64,000 nucleotides of DNA from Mytilus trossulus (GCF_036588685.1 NC_086382.1:61398987-61462986), one strand, 5' to 3'. Positions 47,001-57,442 are shown, numbered from the stretch's first letter. Notes: generated by a model from the sequence alone, not told the origin. Program-made: numbers and translations.

Positions 47001-49197
47001 GTTTGATCCATGTGGTTATTCTATGAATGGAATTCTGCCTGGGGTAAGTACTGATCAAATTAAACATAAGTGTGCGAAGACATCTAATAGGAATTTGTAA
47101 AACAAACAGAAGCAATTCTAAAGTAACATTGAAATTCAAACAGAAGCAATCCTGAATGTCCTTTAAATTTCTGAAGTACATGTATTGTATTTCAAATCGA
47201 GAAACTCAACCTTATATAAATATCTGACATAAAGTTGTATTTCAAGGCAGTAGAAATGATAATGATTTTCCAACAGTATGGTTTTGCCCTTTGCTCATGG
47301 TAGTTTGATGGGTTATATATAGGTTCTTACATTCTTGGTATATAGTTAACTTGTCTCATTGGTAATCATACCAAATCTTCAAAGACTGTTCCATTAAAAC
47401 ATACATGGTACTCAGGGAAGGCACTTTGAAAACAGAGTGACTACCCATTGAAGTGATTTAGAATTCTGCATACTTTTTTAATCTGTGCAACACAATATTT
47501 GGCACCCACACATGATGGCAACTCTAATTAGTTGCCTTCCTGGGTCCCATGGATGCTATAATGTAAAAGCCCTTATCTTATATTCTGTAAATTTCTGAGG
47601 TGAAGTTGAATTTCAAATAGAAGTGTTACAGAACTTTATGTTTTCTCCTATACTTTGAAACAGAATTACTTCATATAAAATATTCAGCAGCCTGACAGTG
47701 ATAAGTTACAAAGTGTAATCACTTTTTAATCCATCAAAAATCTACTTTCTGTTTTCTGATATTATGAATTACAAGGTGTGGTATACTTAAATGATCAACA
47801 TGTTTATTTTCTTTCTAGGGATTTTACATTACTATCCACATTACACCAGAACCACATTGCTCCTATGTTAGTTTTGAAAGCAATGTTCCTCAAGTAAGTA
47901 CTGTTCAAACTATAGAATTTTGTTATGAGAAGAGTGGACTGACAGCCTCATAATACATTTTTGGGTAAAAGAGTTATACTTTTCTATATATCAACACACA
48001 ATTGTGTATTTTGAAAAAGTAAATCTGCACAATGTTAACTGTAAATTCCTAGACAACAAAATAGTAACATGAAAATAAACCATGTTTTACTATGTTAAAA
48101 TGTACACCAAAGCAAAACAATTTTGTATAAAAAATATAGCAAGGAGAACATATTCTCCCTTTGGATTCTACTTTAAAAAAAAAATTAACCATTGTTTGAT
48201 ATTTGATATTTATTGCTTTCTCAACGTTCTAAAAACGCATGTGCAGGAAAAAATCATTAATGGTAGGTTGGTTTATAATAATTTGTTTCTGATCAGTTGT
48301 CCTTTATGCACATTGAAATATGTTTAAACTAATAATTTGCATTTTATTTTGTTTGTAGGAATCGTATTATGATTTGGTTCATAAGGTATTGGGTTGCTTC
48401 AATCCAGAGAAATTTCTGATGACTGTCTTCTCCAACAAGGTGAGTATTACCATGCAGTTATATAAAATTACTTATATTAGCCTGTTAGTCACTTCTGTGT
48501 TTACCCATACAGTTAGTGCTTTAGAATTACCATTTCTGATTGCTTGAAATTCTTTACTCAATTAATTTCTTCAGAAAACAAAAATCCATGAATTTAAGAA
48601 CCCACTAACATGCAACTTTTGCTCAAACCATGAACCCTAATACCCAGGAATAAAAGTACTTTCACAGTATTCAGTTGAAATATGTAAATGTTTTGTATTA
48701 TTGAAGAAATAACAAACTTTTGTTGTCACCAGAAAAAGTAGTCATTATTACCTTAGAGAGTCATCAATGACCTATAGCTAAGAAGTATCCAATGGAAATC
48801 TTGCAATTTCATTATTCTCTGCAACAAAGGCCAACCAAATTTTACACTCTTTTTTTCACGTCACACATTAATATCACACACTGTTCATTGTGTTATGAGA
48901 AAGATCTTTCTTGTCATGAAAGAAGTGGATAATAGGACACAACCAAAAGTGAATCTTTTTTTTATCTCTTTGATTCATTGTAAGGTAGAACTCTCACATG
49001 ACTTTTAAAAATTCGGTAAACAAATAGATAAATGTCAATATATCGTTTCTTTGTTTTAGATTTCTATTGCTAAAGAGTCTCACAAGCATTTTGAAGATTT
49101 GTACCGATTGAAAGGCTATAAGAGGAAAGATCATCAGTTCTGTGCCTTCCAGAACTACAATCTTACCTACACGATGTACACACGCCCAATCATCTAG
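31961..49197 (+). CDS. AMD1: S-adenosylmethionine decarboxylase proenzyme, 12 coding exons
   Basis: Cytosolic enzyme that decarboxylates S-adenosylmethionine to give the aminopropyl donor for spermidine and spermine. Coding exons: 31961-32073, 33681-33767, 40371-40497, 41081-41155, 41598-41625, 42244-42286, 45947-46004, 46596-46676, 46951-47043, 47819-47893, 48359-48439, 49060-49197. They join to 332 residues (human 334). The proenzyme cuts itself inside SES: E68 ends the beta chain and S69 becomes the pyruvoyl group. Other active-site residues are in place: C83 (KTCG), S228 (CGYSMNG), H242 (TIHITPEP), and the putrescine-site acids D173 and E177 (PDQTIE). Eleven introns; ten are GT-AG and intron 7 is AT-AC U12-type. 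Start ATG has G at -3 and +4. Expression of this family is usually controlled by polyamines through upstream frames; an ATG overlapping the start is present at 31897. Confidence 0.96.
32570..33420. repeat. Tandem repeat of about 153 bp, five copies, in AMD1 intron 1
   Basis: Words CTTGACCTCATTTTCATGGT or variants recur at about 32695, 32848, 33002, 33153 and 33308. Each is followed by an ATAGGTCTA.TATATTTGG.GTATGGAA segment. A related block lies at 53690-54040. Confidence 0.85.
33681..33767 (+). CDS. AMD1: AMD1 coding exon 2
   Basis: Residues 38-66 plus two bases: [17 protein letters not shown] to DAYVL. It stops just before the self-cleavage serine, whose codon is split by the intron as S67. 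Confidence 0.93.
33768..38641. other. AMD1 intron 2, 5' part
   Basis: AT-rich intron sequence with a few inverted repeats. A GC-richer scrap at about 33880-33990 may be repeat-derived. No conserved frame; open frames at 34711, 35658, 36319, 36723 and 36951 have no recognisable domain. Confidence 0.45.
35413..35550. repeat. Palindromic element with GGTTCTACCGAGC centre
   Basis: CAATATTAGGTCAATGT pairs with ACATTGACCTAATACTG; inner AAACTGGGGAAGGA pairs loosely with TCCTTAGTTTT. Its centre is the reverse complement of the centre of 63879-64000 (GCTCGGTAGAACC). Confidence 0.6.
38642..39964 (+). mobile_element. Ginger-like DNA transposon remnant with TATA target duplication
   Basis: Ends TGTTACAGGCA...TGCCTGTAACA form a TIR of more than 45 bases with one early mismatch (TTTCTAAATTTAGGCATTTT). 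It is flanked by TATA at 38638-38641 and 39965-39968. Both ends contain several subterminal AGGCATTTTGTAAAATGCCT palindromes. A 4-bp target duplication and TGT...ACA ends fit Ginger elements, whose transposase resembles retroviral-type integrases. Most of the transposase is missing. Confidence 0.8.
39166..39667 (+). pseudogene. C-terminal fragment of a Ginger/KRBA2-like transposase
   Basis: The open part reads [20 protein letters not shown], then LYTRNQY, and ends in a cysteine cluster ([20 protein letters not shown]). This layout, VDRGRGDxRN..AVV, LYxRxQ and a terminal CxC..C..CxC motif, is that of KRBA2-like integrase-derived genes and Ginger transposases. Upstream, [14 protein letters not shown] continues in another frame and a frameshift near 39257-39265 joins the two. 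No ATG begins the open part and the catalytic DDE core is absent, so it is a dead remnant. Confidence 0.75.
40371..40497 (+). CDS. AMD1: AMD1 coding exon 3
   Basis: Residues 67-109. Contains the processing site SESSMF (cleavage between E68 and S69) and the catalytic cysteine C83 in [12 protein letters not shown]. Follows a 6.6-kb intron. Confidence 0.95.
41081..41155 (+). CDS. AMD1: AMD1 coding exon 4
   Basis: Residues 110-134: [16 protein letters not shown] followed by KIHRTFEDE; the FYSRKxFxKP motif is family-specific. Phase 0 on both sides. Confidence 0.94.
41598..41625 (+). CDS. AMD1: AMD1 coding exon 5 (micro-exon, 28 bases)
   Basis: Residues 135-143, VHHLDQLFK, plus one base. It corresponds to the EFLNAIFP segment of vertebrate AMD1. 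Supported by phase on both sides and good AG and GTAAGT sites. Confidence 0.88.
41998..42098. repeat. Two interleaved inverted repeats (A-B-A'-B')
   Basis: A (41998-42017) pairs with A' (42053-42072) at 18 of 20 positions; B (42017-42042) pairs with B' (42073-42098) at 26 of 26. The order is interleaved rather than nested. Lies in AMD1 intron 5. Confidence 0.85.
42244..42286 (+). CDS. AMD1: AMD1 coding exon 6 (43 bases)
   Basis: Residues 144-157 plus two bases: [14 protein letters not shown]. Matches the NGAAY...SDCW motif; the tryptophan codon is completed by exon 7. Confidence 0.92.
42287..45946. other. AMD1 intron 6
   Basis: 3.7-kb AT-rich intron. Diverged tandem-like blocks at about 43690-44330 repeat GGCA.(A/T)TCTCATTTC and ATGTTAAAGT words. 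One GGATCCAGCC element is listed separately. No coding sense. Confidence 0.5.
44772..44891. repeat. GGGGCGGATCCAGCC palindromic element
   Basis: CAGGGGCGGATCCAGCCATT at the left and CTCTGGATCCGCGCCTGG at the right form imperfect inverted ends around GGGGGG/CCCCC runs. Copy 2 is at 51858-52013. Confidence 0.8.
45947..46004 (+). CDS. AMD1: AMD1 coding exon 7, ends at an AT-AC U12-type donor
   Basis: Residues 158-177: [11 protein letters not shown] then VKDPDQTIE, with the putrescine-site acids D173 and E177. After E177 the sequence is ATATCCTTT, a full match to the U12 5' splice site. No GT or GC exists between there and an in-frame stop at 46038-46040, so a GT donor is excluded in this frame. 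Confidence 0.93.
46005..46595 (+). promoter_or_regulatory. AMD1: AT-AC U12-type intron (AMD1 intron 7)
   Basis: 5' splice site ATATCCTTT (46005-46013) and branch site TCCTTAAC (46580-46587) match the minor-spliceosome consensus. The putative branch adenosine at 46586 lies nine bases before the terminal C of AAC (46595). Phase 0 between E177 and L178. Length 591 bases. It also holds a GATGTGG-family scrap (46237-46290) and a palindrome (46396-46516). Confidence 0.92.
46396..46516. repeat. Palindromic element inside the U12-type intron
   Basis: GAGATTACTCTGA (46396-46408) pairs with TCAGAGTAATCTC (46504-46516). The inner GTCAGACAAGCTGTGG...GTGGGAC pairs with GTCCCAC...CAGCTTGTCTGGC. Confidence 0.8.
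46596..46676 (+). CDS. AMD1: AMD1 coding exon 8, begins after an AC acceptor
   Basis: Residues 178-204: [16 protein letters not shown] to DGAEATQ, aligning with the vertebrate stretch that follows PDQTLE. The intron ends in AAC. An in-frame TAA at 46584-46586 prevents extension upstream, so no AG acceptor fits. Confidence 0.92.
46951..47043 (+). CDS. AMD1: AMD1 coding exon 9
   Basis: Residues 205-235: [10 protein letters not shown], then [10 protein letters not shown] with S228, one of the catalytic residues needed for proenzyme processing in this family. Confidence 0.95.
47044..47818. other. AMD1 intron 9
   Basis: Apart from a short minus-strand GATGTGG-family scrap at about 47342-47395 (CTTGTCTCATTGGTAATCAT), nothing is seen. 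Confidence 0.5.
47819..47893 (+). CDS. AMD1: AMD1 coding exon 10
   Basis: Residues 236-260: [20 protein letters not shown] then SNVPQ. H242 corresponds to the histidine required for processing. Confidence 0.95.
48359..48439 (+). CDS. AMD1: AMD1 coding exon 11
   Basis: Residues 261-287: [20 protein letters not shown] then MTVFSNK, matching the C-terminal V..F.PGKF.TT.F region. Donor GTGAGT. Confidence 0.93.
49060..49197 (+). CDS. AMD1: AMD1 coding exon 12 (terminal)
   Basis: Residues 288-332 and TAG. Ends [19 protein letters not shown] followed by [10 protein letters not shown]; the FQNYNL segment equals FNDYNF of vertebrates. Confidence 0.93.
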   Translation: MSIAKESHKHFEDLYRLKGYKRKDHQFCAFQNYNLTYTMYTRPII

Positions 49198-49830
49198 GAG
49201 ATGTGGTCCGGAAGTCTCCCGATTGAGGTCCAGAGTGTAGATAGTGTGTGGACTCAATGTAGCCTTTGCAGCTGTCCGGGGAAACTTCCGCTTTATTTTT
49301 GTAGTATTAGATTGGCTTTCAATATTAGTATATATTTATTTGTAACAATGTGTGTGTATTATGTACATCTTTGGGGTACTTCTAAAACAAGAAAGAAGTA
49401 CCATTTAAGATTTAATTTCAACTGTCAGAAACCTAGATAAATTGACTCTACCTTTGAAAGACTTTTCCACTGTTTTGTATATTAAGATCTGTTTTAGGAT
49501 CAATATTGTTATTCTTAAGAATATTACAAATTTTTACTAACGTTTTTGATATATTAATAGTGAAATAATATGAGCTTTTTCTCATATGAGTTTTTGTAAC
49601 TAATGTTTGTTTTTTATGTGTAAAATTTCCTGATGGTTCTATTGATCTCAATTAGTTTTAACATTTTCAACAACAATATTTTTTATGGTTGTACGACAAA
49701 AAGTTCATATTAATCCAATTATAAATTATATTCTAATGATGGTACCGCAGATAGGTACCAGTGGCAGTGTGATTGGAATGAATTTATAAAATACTGTTTC
49801 AATAAAACAATAAATAATAAAAAAAAAAAT
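49198..49830 (+). other. AMD1: AMD1 3' UTR
   Basis: Sequence from the stop to a cluster of AATAAA signals (first at 49801-49806, followed by an A run). Length of about 0.6 kb is inferred from the signal, not from transcript data. Confidence 0.55.
49801..49806 (+). terminator. AMD1: Candidate poly(A) signal of AMD1
   Basis: AATAAA in CAATAAAACAATAAATAATA, the first strong signal after the stop codon. Confidence 0.55.
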
Positions 49831-51109
49831 TATGAATATCTGTGTCAATAAAACTATCAACTTTATACTTTTAAAATATGTATGTAAATAAAACAATAAA
49901 TATTAAATTTGGTAAATGGTACTGATTGTGAAAACAAACAAATGAAATTTTATTGATCTAATAAAAGTATTCATTAAGTTTATGTCAACAATTATTGTTA
50001 AGTTCAAACTTTATTAAGGAGTGATCACATGATTGTAATACATGTACTTTATTATTCTGAATTACTTGTGTGTGCTCTTTTGACACATGATTGGTTACAA
50101 ACATTATTTTAGTTGGGGTAGAAGAGGTTTTTTGATAAACATTCATATAAATATTGAAGTGATACAATTATCATCATGAATACAAATTGTTTGCTATAAT
50201 GAATATATAAAGATCATTAATTGGTTTATAACAGGGTCAAGCTCTTGTTTTATCTGTTGTTTATTCTAAAAAAAAATGCTTCATTTCAGCTAACATTAAA
50301 AAGAAACAAATGTCAGAAGCCAAACATAGAATTAAATTGTTTTGACATAATTTTTTCATTGATATTATTTTTTTTTTTTTTGATTGATAAAAGTAAATGA
50401 TCAAATTTATGATTTATTTATAATTATAAGATCTGAATATAACATTTGTTATGGGAATTTTACGCTAAACAGCAAAGTGTTACAAATTTATAAAATTTTT
50501 CTTCAAAAAAATTGTATATGCAACTTTACATTAAAAAAACATATGAAAATTTATAAGAGGGGTGGTTTTCAAATTAACAAATACTGTGGAAAATCATCTA
50601 ATAGTTCTCATGTATGTACAATATTTGAAAATCTGAAATCCAAAAAATCTAAGCTTCTTCATAAACATCATTATATCATATATTGTAAAAAAAAATATTT
50701 CGAAGAATAATTTTGTGTAACTTCCTCAAACTTCCTCAAAATGCATTTACAGAATACAAATACAAAATTTGAAAAAGACTTTTCAGAGGGCATTGATAGA
50801 ATTCTGTGTTCAGATTTTAAACTGTTTTGCAATATTTCTGCTTGGCCAGTAATGTTTACATTTATACGTCTGAATTTCCTTTGTACTTGGCTACTTTGAT
50901 ATTTTTATGAACAAAGTCATTACAGTCATTTGAATAATAAGAATCAGAATATTGTTATATAAATAACTTACTTGTTTGTGGGATAATTATGACTGGCTTG
51001 CATTTGAATATAGGTCTTTTTAGCTTCTAATTAATTACCAAGCTATTGCAGGATTTTTTTTTTATTTTGGGTAGTATACCTGATATGTAAATTGGTCTGA
51101 CAGTCAAAT
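49831..51109. other. Intergenic, nothing recognised
   Basis: Very AT-rich. The 108-codon frame at 50384-50710 is lysine and asparagine-rich, as expected by chance in AT-rich DNA, and has no domain. Confidence 0.5.
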
Positions 51110-51289
51110 ATATATACAGTGGATTCATTATTATTAGTTGGATACCAATTTTCATGGATTTCGTGGGTATAGGTGAAGCACGAAATTAAATGTTCAACAA
51201 ATGGCAAATTTTCTAAAGACTTGTATAAGGATTTAGGTTCATCCACGAAAATTGGTACCCACGAAAATAAATCAATCCACAGTATATAT
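51110..51289. repeat. Palindromic element, ACAGTGGATTCATT ends, second copy
   Basis: TATATATACAGTGGATTCAT at the left and ATCAATCCACAGTATATATA at the right; inner CCACGAAAATTGGTACCCAC. It sits in a TATATA target. Confidence 0.8.
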
Positions 51290-51435
51290 ACATTTATTGT
51301 TTTCCAATTCCTTTCTTGCATTATAAATACTACATTATTGCATAGTTTTGAAATTTTTCACATGTATGTAATTTAGTCAATCAATAACTATACTCTACTT
51401 AAATCAGTCTCTTGATAAATAAAACATCTATATAA

Positions 51436-51500
51436 AAATATTTCCTCTCGTAACAAATATTTCCTCTCGTAACAAATATTTCCTCCCGTAACAAATACTT
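51436..51500. repeat. 21-bp tandem repeat x 3
   Basis: Unit AATATTTCCTCTCGTAACAA three times, with one T to C change in the third. Confidence 0.85.
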
Positions 51501-51857
51501 TTATTTACCAGTAATTAGAGTATATATTACTCAGACATTTTTCTATTGTTGAATTTATTAACAATATTGTTAAAGTATACTTGTTTGTTGCTGAAGATAT
51601 ATACAGTTGTTATATATAATCAAATATAATTGTCTTGTTAAAAATTGTCAACAAACAGAACATATATCTAAGATAATCTTGTTCTTGTTAAAATGTCAGA
51701 ATTTGTATACTGTTTATATCTTTTAAAATTTTTGAGTTGTTTTCATTTAGGACAGCAACAGAATTGTATTTGACAATTTAAAATTTATTATAATTTATCA
51801 TTTGTGACATATGGTTGGGGATGTAGATGTTCAATATGAAGAAGATATGATAGATGC

Positions 51858-52013
51858 AGGGGCGGATCCAGCCATTTTAAAAAGGGGGGGGGGGTTCCTA
51901 ACCCAAGACAAAGGGGGGTTCCAATTACATGTCCCGTTCAAATGCATTGATCGTTCAAAAAAAAGGGGGGGGGGGGTTCCAACCCCTGGAACCCCCCTCT
52001 GGATCCCCGCCTG
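51858..52013. repeat. GGGGCGGATCCAGCC palindromic element, second copy
   Basis: CAGGGGCGGATCCAGCCATT to CCCCTCTGGATCCCCGCCTG. It is directly abutted at 52014-52075 by a reversed fragment of the CAGTCAGTGGGCCCC family seen at 24050-24112. The 124-codon frame across both is not a gene. Confidence 0.8.
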
Positions 52014-52075
52014 CAATGGCATATCCAGAAATTTTCATAAGAAGGGGCCCACTGACTGCCTTAGAGGGGGCAGCA
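52014..52075. repeat. Reversed fragment of the CAGTCAGTGGGCCCC family
   Basis: GGGCCCACTGACTGCCTTAG inside ATATCCAGAAATTTTC context; reverse complement of 24050-24112 with few changes. Confidence 0.75.
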
Positions 52076-52487
52076 TTGATCATGCTTTTAAGTTTATCTT
52101 TATTAGTTGTGTTCATATTTTATATACTGAAAATATGAAAAGAAAACAAATATTGTTTCTACGTCTAATTGAAAGTAAAAAATGAATAAAGATTGACTTG
52201 CTTAATAGGTTATCATAATTATTTAATGTCAGAAGGCAGGGTTGAAAAATATTATATATATTTATATAGTGGCCTTAATAAATTTGAAGATTTGATTTTG
52301 AAAATATAGTATTAAGCTTAATTTTACCATTTGGATAGATACAATGTTCAACCTTCATATAGAATCTTTATTGAAATTTACTGTTGACCTTAGCAATTTT
52401 TGAATTTCTTCAGTGAATTTATATTAATAAAAATACCCAAATTTATAATTTCAGCATAATACTCAGTCATTTGCTCACAGTATAATA

Positions 52488-52678
52488 AGGGCTGTTCCAG
52501 AAAATACTATGTCCCCCCCAGGGAAGGCAATTTTTTTAAATATTATGTGGGTGGTTGTATTTGAAATACCAAAATGCAAAGGGAGTGCTGTTCTAATTAA
52601 ATTTTATTTCTGTGGGTGGTGGGGGTTAAAAAAAAGTGCCGTCCCTGGGAGGGACATAGTATTTTCTGGAACAGCCCT
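52488..52678. repeat. TIR element, AGGGCTGTTCCAGAAAATAC ends
   Basis: AGGGCTGTTCCAGAAAATAC pairs exactly with GTATTTTCTGGAACAGCCCT, and the pairing continues through TATGTCCC.../GGGACATA. 191 bp, non-coding. Confidence 0.85.
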
Positions 52679-54216
52679 AACTGAAATCCATAAGAATAGT
52701 TTTGGAATAATTTTTTTGTGAATTTTTAAATTTTAATGTTGTTTTGTTAACAGAAATAATCATGATTATTTCAAATGATAAACAATATATGCATTCTTGT
52801 ATTATATGTAGTTTGTTAATTTTGTCCTATTAAATGATTCTTATCAATTTGGTTGGTTGTATTATTATTGTCTAGCATGTTACAAAATTCCTTGGTCTGA
52901 GCCTCAATGTGACTTTTCTAGTGGTGACAACATCATTATCCATTGCAAAGATCTTGACGTTTTATTCTTCCATTCTTATAACTTGAGAAAAACATGTCCA
53001 TTCATAGGCTATGATAAGGCCTTGTCAGCAATAATTTAAGTCAAGTTGGTATGTTGATTAATTATTTGGCCTTGACCTCATTGACATTTTCACACTAGTT
53101 TTATGTTCATATTTTTTTACTTTTTCAGATTCCTATGCAATACTGTTGACTAAACCAATCAATTTATGTAAATTCTTGTTCAGATATTAAGCTACTTTGT
53201 TTCAAAATAATAAGCTCTTTAAAAGACTGTTATAAACTGATAGCATATAAAATATAAATAAAGAAACTTAAAAAGCATAAAAAATTAAGTCAGTGTGCTT
53301 GTTTTTGAGATATATGCCATTGAAAATTTGTTAGGAAATGATTCTGTATTCATACATTTATAATTTAGTAGCTCTTTCAAACATGGCTATTTAAAATATA
53401 TGTAATAAAATAATTTAAAAAAAATGGGGTCAGCAAGTATTTTTTTCAATGGCAGAACATGGAAAAAACCAGAGGATTCTAATTTATTTGCAAAAATTCT
53501 AAAACAAGAGGAGAGAACATTCTAAGTTAAATTTTGTCTTGCAGATGACAACATTTGCAGAATCTGAAACATATGGATAACAATCAGACAGCAGTGTAAG
53601 CTACTAGTATTTGTATAAGGCTTTGTACATGTATTTCAGGGACTAGATAATGATTCTTACTATATACATTGAAGGCTTATGTTACCAAGTATCATTTGTT
53701 AAATGTTTGATGTCCTTGACCTCATTTCATTGTTCAGTGACTGCTAGAGAATGCTTGTTTTTTTTTCATGTGAAATTCTCGCTTATTATGAGTAAAAGTA
53801 TATCCATATTTGGCATATGGGATCCTTGTACAGTCTTCTTGTCCATCAAACTGGGTTCACATATCCTAGACTACACTTCATGAATCAGAATTGTCAAGTC
53901 CATATCCCAGATACTATGAGCAGTAGGTCAACTATATTTTGGGTATGAATTGTTTATTAGTTGAACCTGTTTGGATGGCAGGTTTTATCTGACCTTGACC
54001 TCATTTCCATGGTTCATTACTCAACTTAATTTTTCGTGTTTTAGTCTACTAGTATTTCTCAAATACTAGATAGTATTCTTGCTAAGTTATTGATAATAAT
54101 TGTTGGTTTTTTTTCAAATATTTCAGCAGAACTATTTAAGCTATGGAACTGTGAAAAAAATCTTTAACATGACAGTTATTCATCCTCTGTGTTTAGCAAT
54201 TTTAGTTGATTGTCCC
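52679..54216. other. Intergenic, mostly featureless
   Basis: A block at about 53690-54040 repeats CCTTGACCTCATTT and related words of the 153-bp family from AMD1 intron 1. No coding evidence. Confidence 0.5.
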
Positions 54217-54860
54217 CATCCATTGGCTGATAGACACTTACCAACTACCCATCCAATGACTGATAAAGACACCTACAATCTACCAATCCATTGACTGACA
54301 AATACACCTACAATCTACCCATCCATTGACTGATAAAGACACCTACAATCTACCCATCCATTGACTGACAAAGACACCTACAATCTACCCATCCATTGAC
54401 TGACAAAAACTCCTACAATCTTCCCATCCATTGACTGACAAAGACTCCTACAATCTACCCATCTATTGACTGATAAAGACACCTACAATCTACCTTCCAT
54501 TGGCCGATAGACACTTACCATCTACCCATCCATTGACTGATAAAGACGCCTACAATCTACCCATCCATTGACTGATAGACACCTAGAATCTACCCATCCA
54601 TTGACTGATAAAGACGCCTACAATCTACCCATCCATTGACTGATAGACACCTAGAATCTACCCATCCATTGACTGACAAAGACACCTACAATCTACCAAT
54701 CCATTGACTGACAAAGACACCTACCATCTACCAATCCGTTGATTGATAGACAACAACAATCTACCCATCCATTGACTGATAACGACACCTACAATCTACC
54801 CATCCATTGACTGATAGACACTTACCATCTACCCATCCATTTGACTGATAAAGACATCTA
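54217..54860. repeat. 35-bp minisatellite, about 19 copies
   Basis: Unit TACAATCTACCCATCCATTG then ACTGATAAAGACACC. Two subtypes, one ending GATAAAGAC and one shorter ending GATAGACAC, alternate in places (54540-54660), suggesting duplication of a two-unit block. Confidence 0.92.
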
Positions 54861-56615
54861 CAAGGCATAAGGGAGACAACTCCTATTTATGGCATATCTG
54901 ATTAAATCCTTAACAGATGATCATGCCCTATCTTTTTTTAATTGACTTGGCCAAAGGCCTCATAAGATTTTGCCAATATTTGTTGTCCACCTGTTAGTCT
55001 TTCACACTTTGATTTTCTTGTTGAAACTTTGCTTTTGCAGAATAAAATCAAGCCAGTGGCATATATGTTTTACATGGTCATTTCTGGATTTGTTACTTTG
55101 GTGCCCATTCGTCAATACATATGACCACCATGGCATTTCTAATGTTTTATGTCTGATTGGCTGAACTTCGTTAATCTTATCAAGAACAACAGAACAAATT
55201 GAAACTATTTTTTACAGATATATGCATTTAAAGTCCTTAAAAAGTGTTGTTATTTGCTATCAGACAATCAGAATGGATGACATTGGTAGTCAGTCTACAG
55301 AGAAACCACTGGAGGAAATACGTTTTGCATTTCGGTTACGTTTAGATGAGTTGTGTTTTAACCATTAGAACCCTTTCTTCTACTTACTGACTCGTTTCTA
55401 ATTTGCTTTTAATTTTAAGAGCAGGTAATTGACATGAAAAACATCAACTCAGAAATTTTGCGTAGATGGTACACTTTAAAAGGGTTTTGATTACTTTGAT
55501 TCTGAGTAGACGGTCAAATTTGGTTTCAAAGGGCCATACAGATTGTTAAAATTAGCCACAGCATCGAAGCACTGCTGACTGGGCTTATATATAACTGACA
55601 AAATACTGGTATGTTCTGTAAATGTACTTAACAAGTGATGTTATATATGGTGCGGATTTGAAATTAGATAAGGTCAAAAATGTAGGTCAACGAAGGCGCG
55701 GATCCAGAGCTTGAAGCGACACACTTTTTGTTCATCCGGCATAAGTTACTCTGAATAAACTTTTGATTAGTTTAATTATTTTATTACAGATCGTATGATA
55801 CTATCTACCCCTTTTGCAATTGCTGTACCACCCCTTGCATTTATTCCTCTAGTCGCGCTATTAAAGAAGGTAATGAAAAGATGAAAATGTATAACAATAT
55901 TACTGAGAAAACTAAAGGCCTGATTTATATACAAATCCATACAGGAAAAACAATGAAATACAGCATGAAAATACAACCTATAAATTGCTTTGGCCAGTTC
56001 TTACAAAAGAACATTTGCAATTAGCGTGTTTTAACCACAACATATCGAAGATAACTATCCAGGCTGCAGGTGGTACATATTTGATGGTATATTGACAGGA
56101 AAGGAGACTTATTTTGTAAACAGTGCGTCGTCTTTTTTTTTTTTTTAATTTTCATTCATACAATCTTAACATGAATACCTTGTACCTTTGCAAACATTTA
56201 AGAAACTCTCCTTATATTTCAAAGGTATTAGTCTTTGCATTTATAGAAGATTGCACATGTGCTGAAGATGTGCGTCTGGACAAGGTTTTCAGTTTTCCTT
56301 TCTTTTCAAAAAAATAGTTTTCTAGTTGATGGTCTAGTCACATTTGACCAACAAAAAAAATCCAGACAACAGGGTTTGTGATTCACTTTCTGTTACAATT
56401 TACAAAATATAAGCTGTCTATTGTGTAGTCAGTATTTTGTGAACGGTTCTACGTATATCATAAATTTGATAGAAGAAAAGATTTCATTTTCCCACAAATT
56501 TTCCACAAAATTGCTACTTTTTTTTTGGAAAAATCCAACATATATATACCTGACTATGTGGTATGGTCTTTGCTCATTGTGACCTATAGTTGTTAATGTT
56601 TGTGTCATTTTGAAC
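54861..56615. other. Intergenic, nothing supported
   Basis: No gene evidence. AACGAAGGCGCGGATCCAGA near 55688 looks like a scrap of the GGATCCAGCC family. Confidence 0.45.
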
Positions 56616-56809
56616 TTTTGTGGATAGATGTCTCATTGGCAATCATACTGGCCACATCTTTTTTATACTAATAGAATCCTCCTTTCAAGTCGCAAGGTTA
56701 GACTTTTGTATAAAAGTAATTATGGGTGATATGACTGCCATGAGACCACTATCCATCAGAGACCAAATGGCATGGTTGTACGCAACTACATGTCACAGTG
56801 CTGCCTCCA

Positions 56810-57070
56810 ACATGAGAAAAGAGGGACGAAAGATACCAGAGAGATAGGCAAACTCATAGATCGAAAATAAATTGACAACACATGGCTAAAAAAGAAAAAA
56901 AGACAAATAATATTACACTAGACAAAACATAGAAAACTTCCGTGAGACTAAGCAGCACACACACACCAAAAACTGGGGGTTATCTTAGGTGCTCCGGAAG
57001 GGTAAGCAGATCCTCTGCCAGCTGTGGCACCCGCCGCGTTGCTCATGTAAGTTATAACAAACCCTGTAAG
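56810..57070. repeat. Dispersed repeat, GAGGGACGAAAGATACCAGA / GTGCTCCGGAAGGGTAAGCA
   Basis: The first part is matched in reverse at 15535-15582. Bases 56970-57050 (GGTGCTCCGGAAGGGTAAGC, TGTGGCACCCGCCGCGTTGC) are much more GC-rich than the surroundings. Just before it, 56620-56660 is a minus-strand GATGTGG-family scrap. Frames here are not genes. Confidence 0.65.
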
Positions 57071-57422
57071 TTCACATTTGTGAAAAGCGGATTGTAGACA
57101 ACAAACTATGCCGTATAGTTGGCTACATAAGGTCCAAAAATGTGAGGCCTGTGTGTATGCAACAAGAAACGAATAGGACACGTAGGACACCATATACGAA
57201 CAGCCTATATAAACCATTCATCTTTACAGTAAATCTGTTAGAAATGTAATTCTTATCAAGAACTTTTCTTTAAGGAACAATAATTATCAATTATCAGTTA
57301 ATCATGGATATGGAATAGGTTTCAGCGGCCACAGTGTTAGACTGCGAGTACTCTAAGTTCGGTACTCATGTCCTTTGTCTTATATTATAAGTTGATTTTG
57401 ACTCGCTGTCCGTCAAATGGCA

Positions 57423-57442
57423 AGAGAGAGAGAGAGAGAGAA
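57423..57442. repeat. (GA)n microsatellite
   Basis: AGAGAGAGAGAGAGAGAG followed by poly(A). Confidence 0.9.

Noticed and set aside
50384..50710. 108-codon frame downstream of AMD1
   Set aside because: Lysine, asparagine and isoleucine-rich sequence typical of chance frames in very AT-rich DNA.
51811..52185. 124-codon plus-strand open frame
   Set aside because: It spans two abutting repeat elements with G and C runs; the frame is a by-product.
54217..54860. CRISPR-like array of repeats and spacers
   Set aside because: Units are contiguous and wholly repeated with no unique spacers, in a eukaryotic genome; it is a minisatellite.
56620..56847. 75-codon open frame with MGDMTAMRPLSIRDQMAW
   Set aside because: It overlaps dispersed repeats seen elsewhere in the window (15535, 29919), with no domain.
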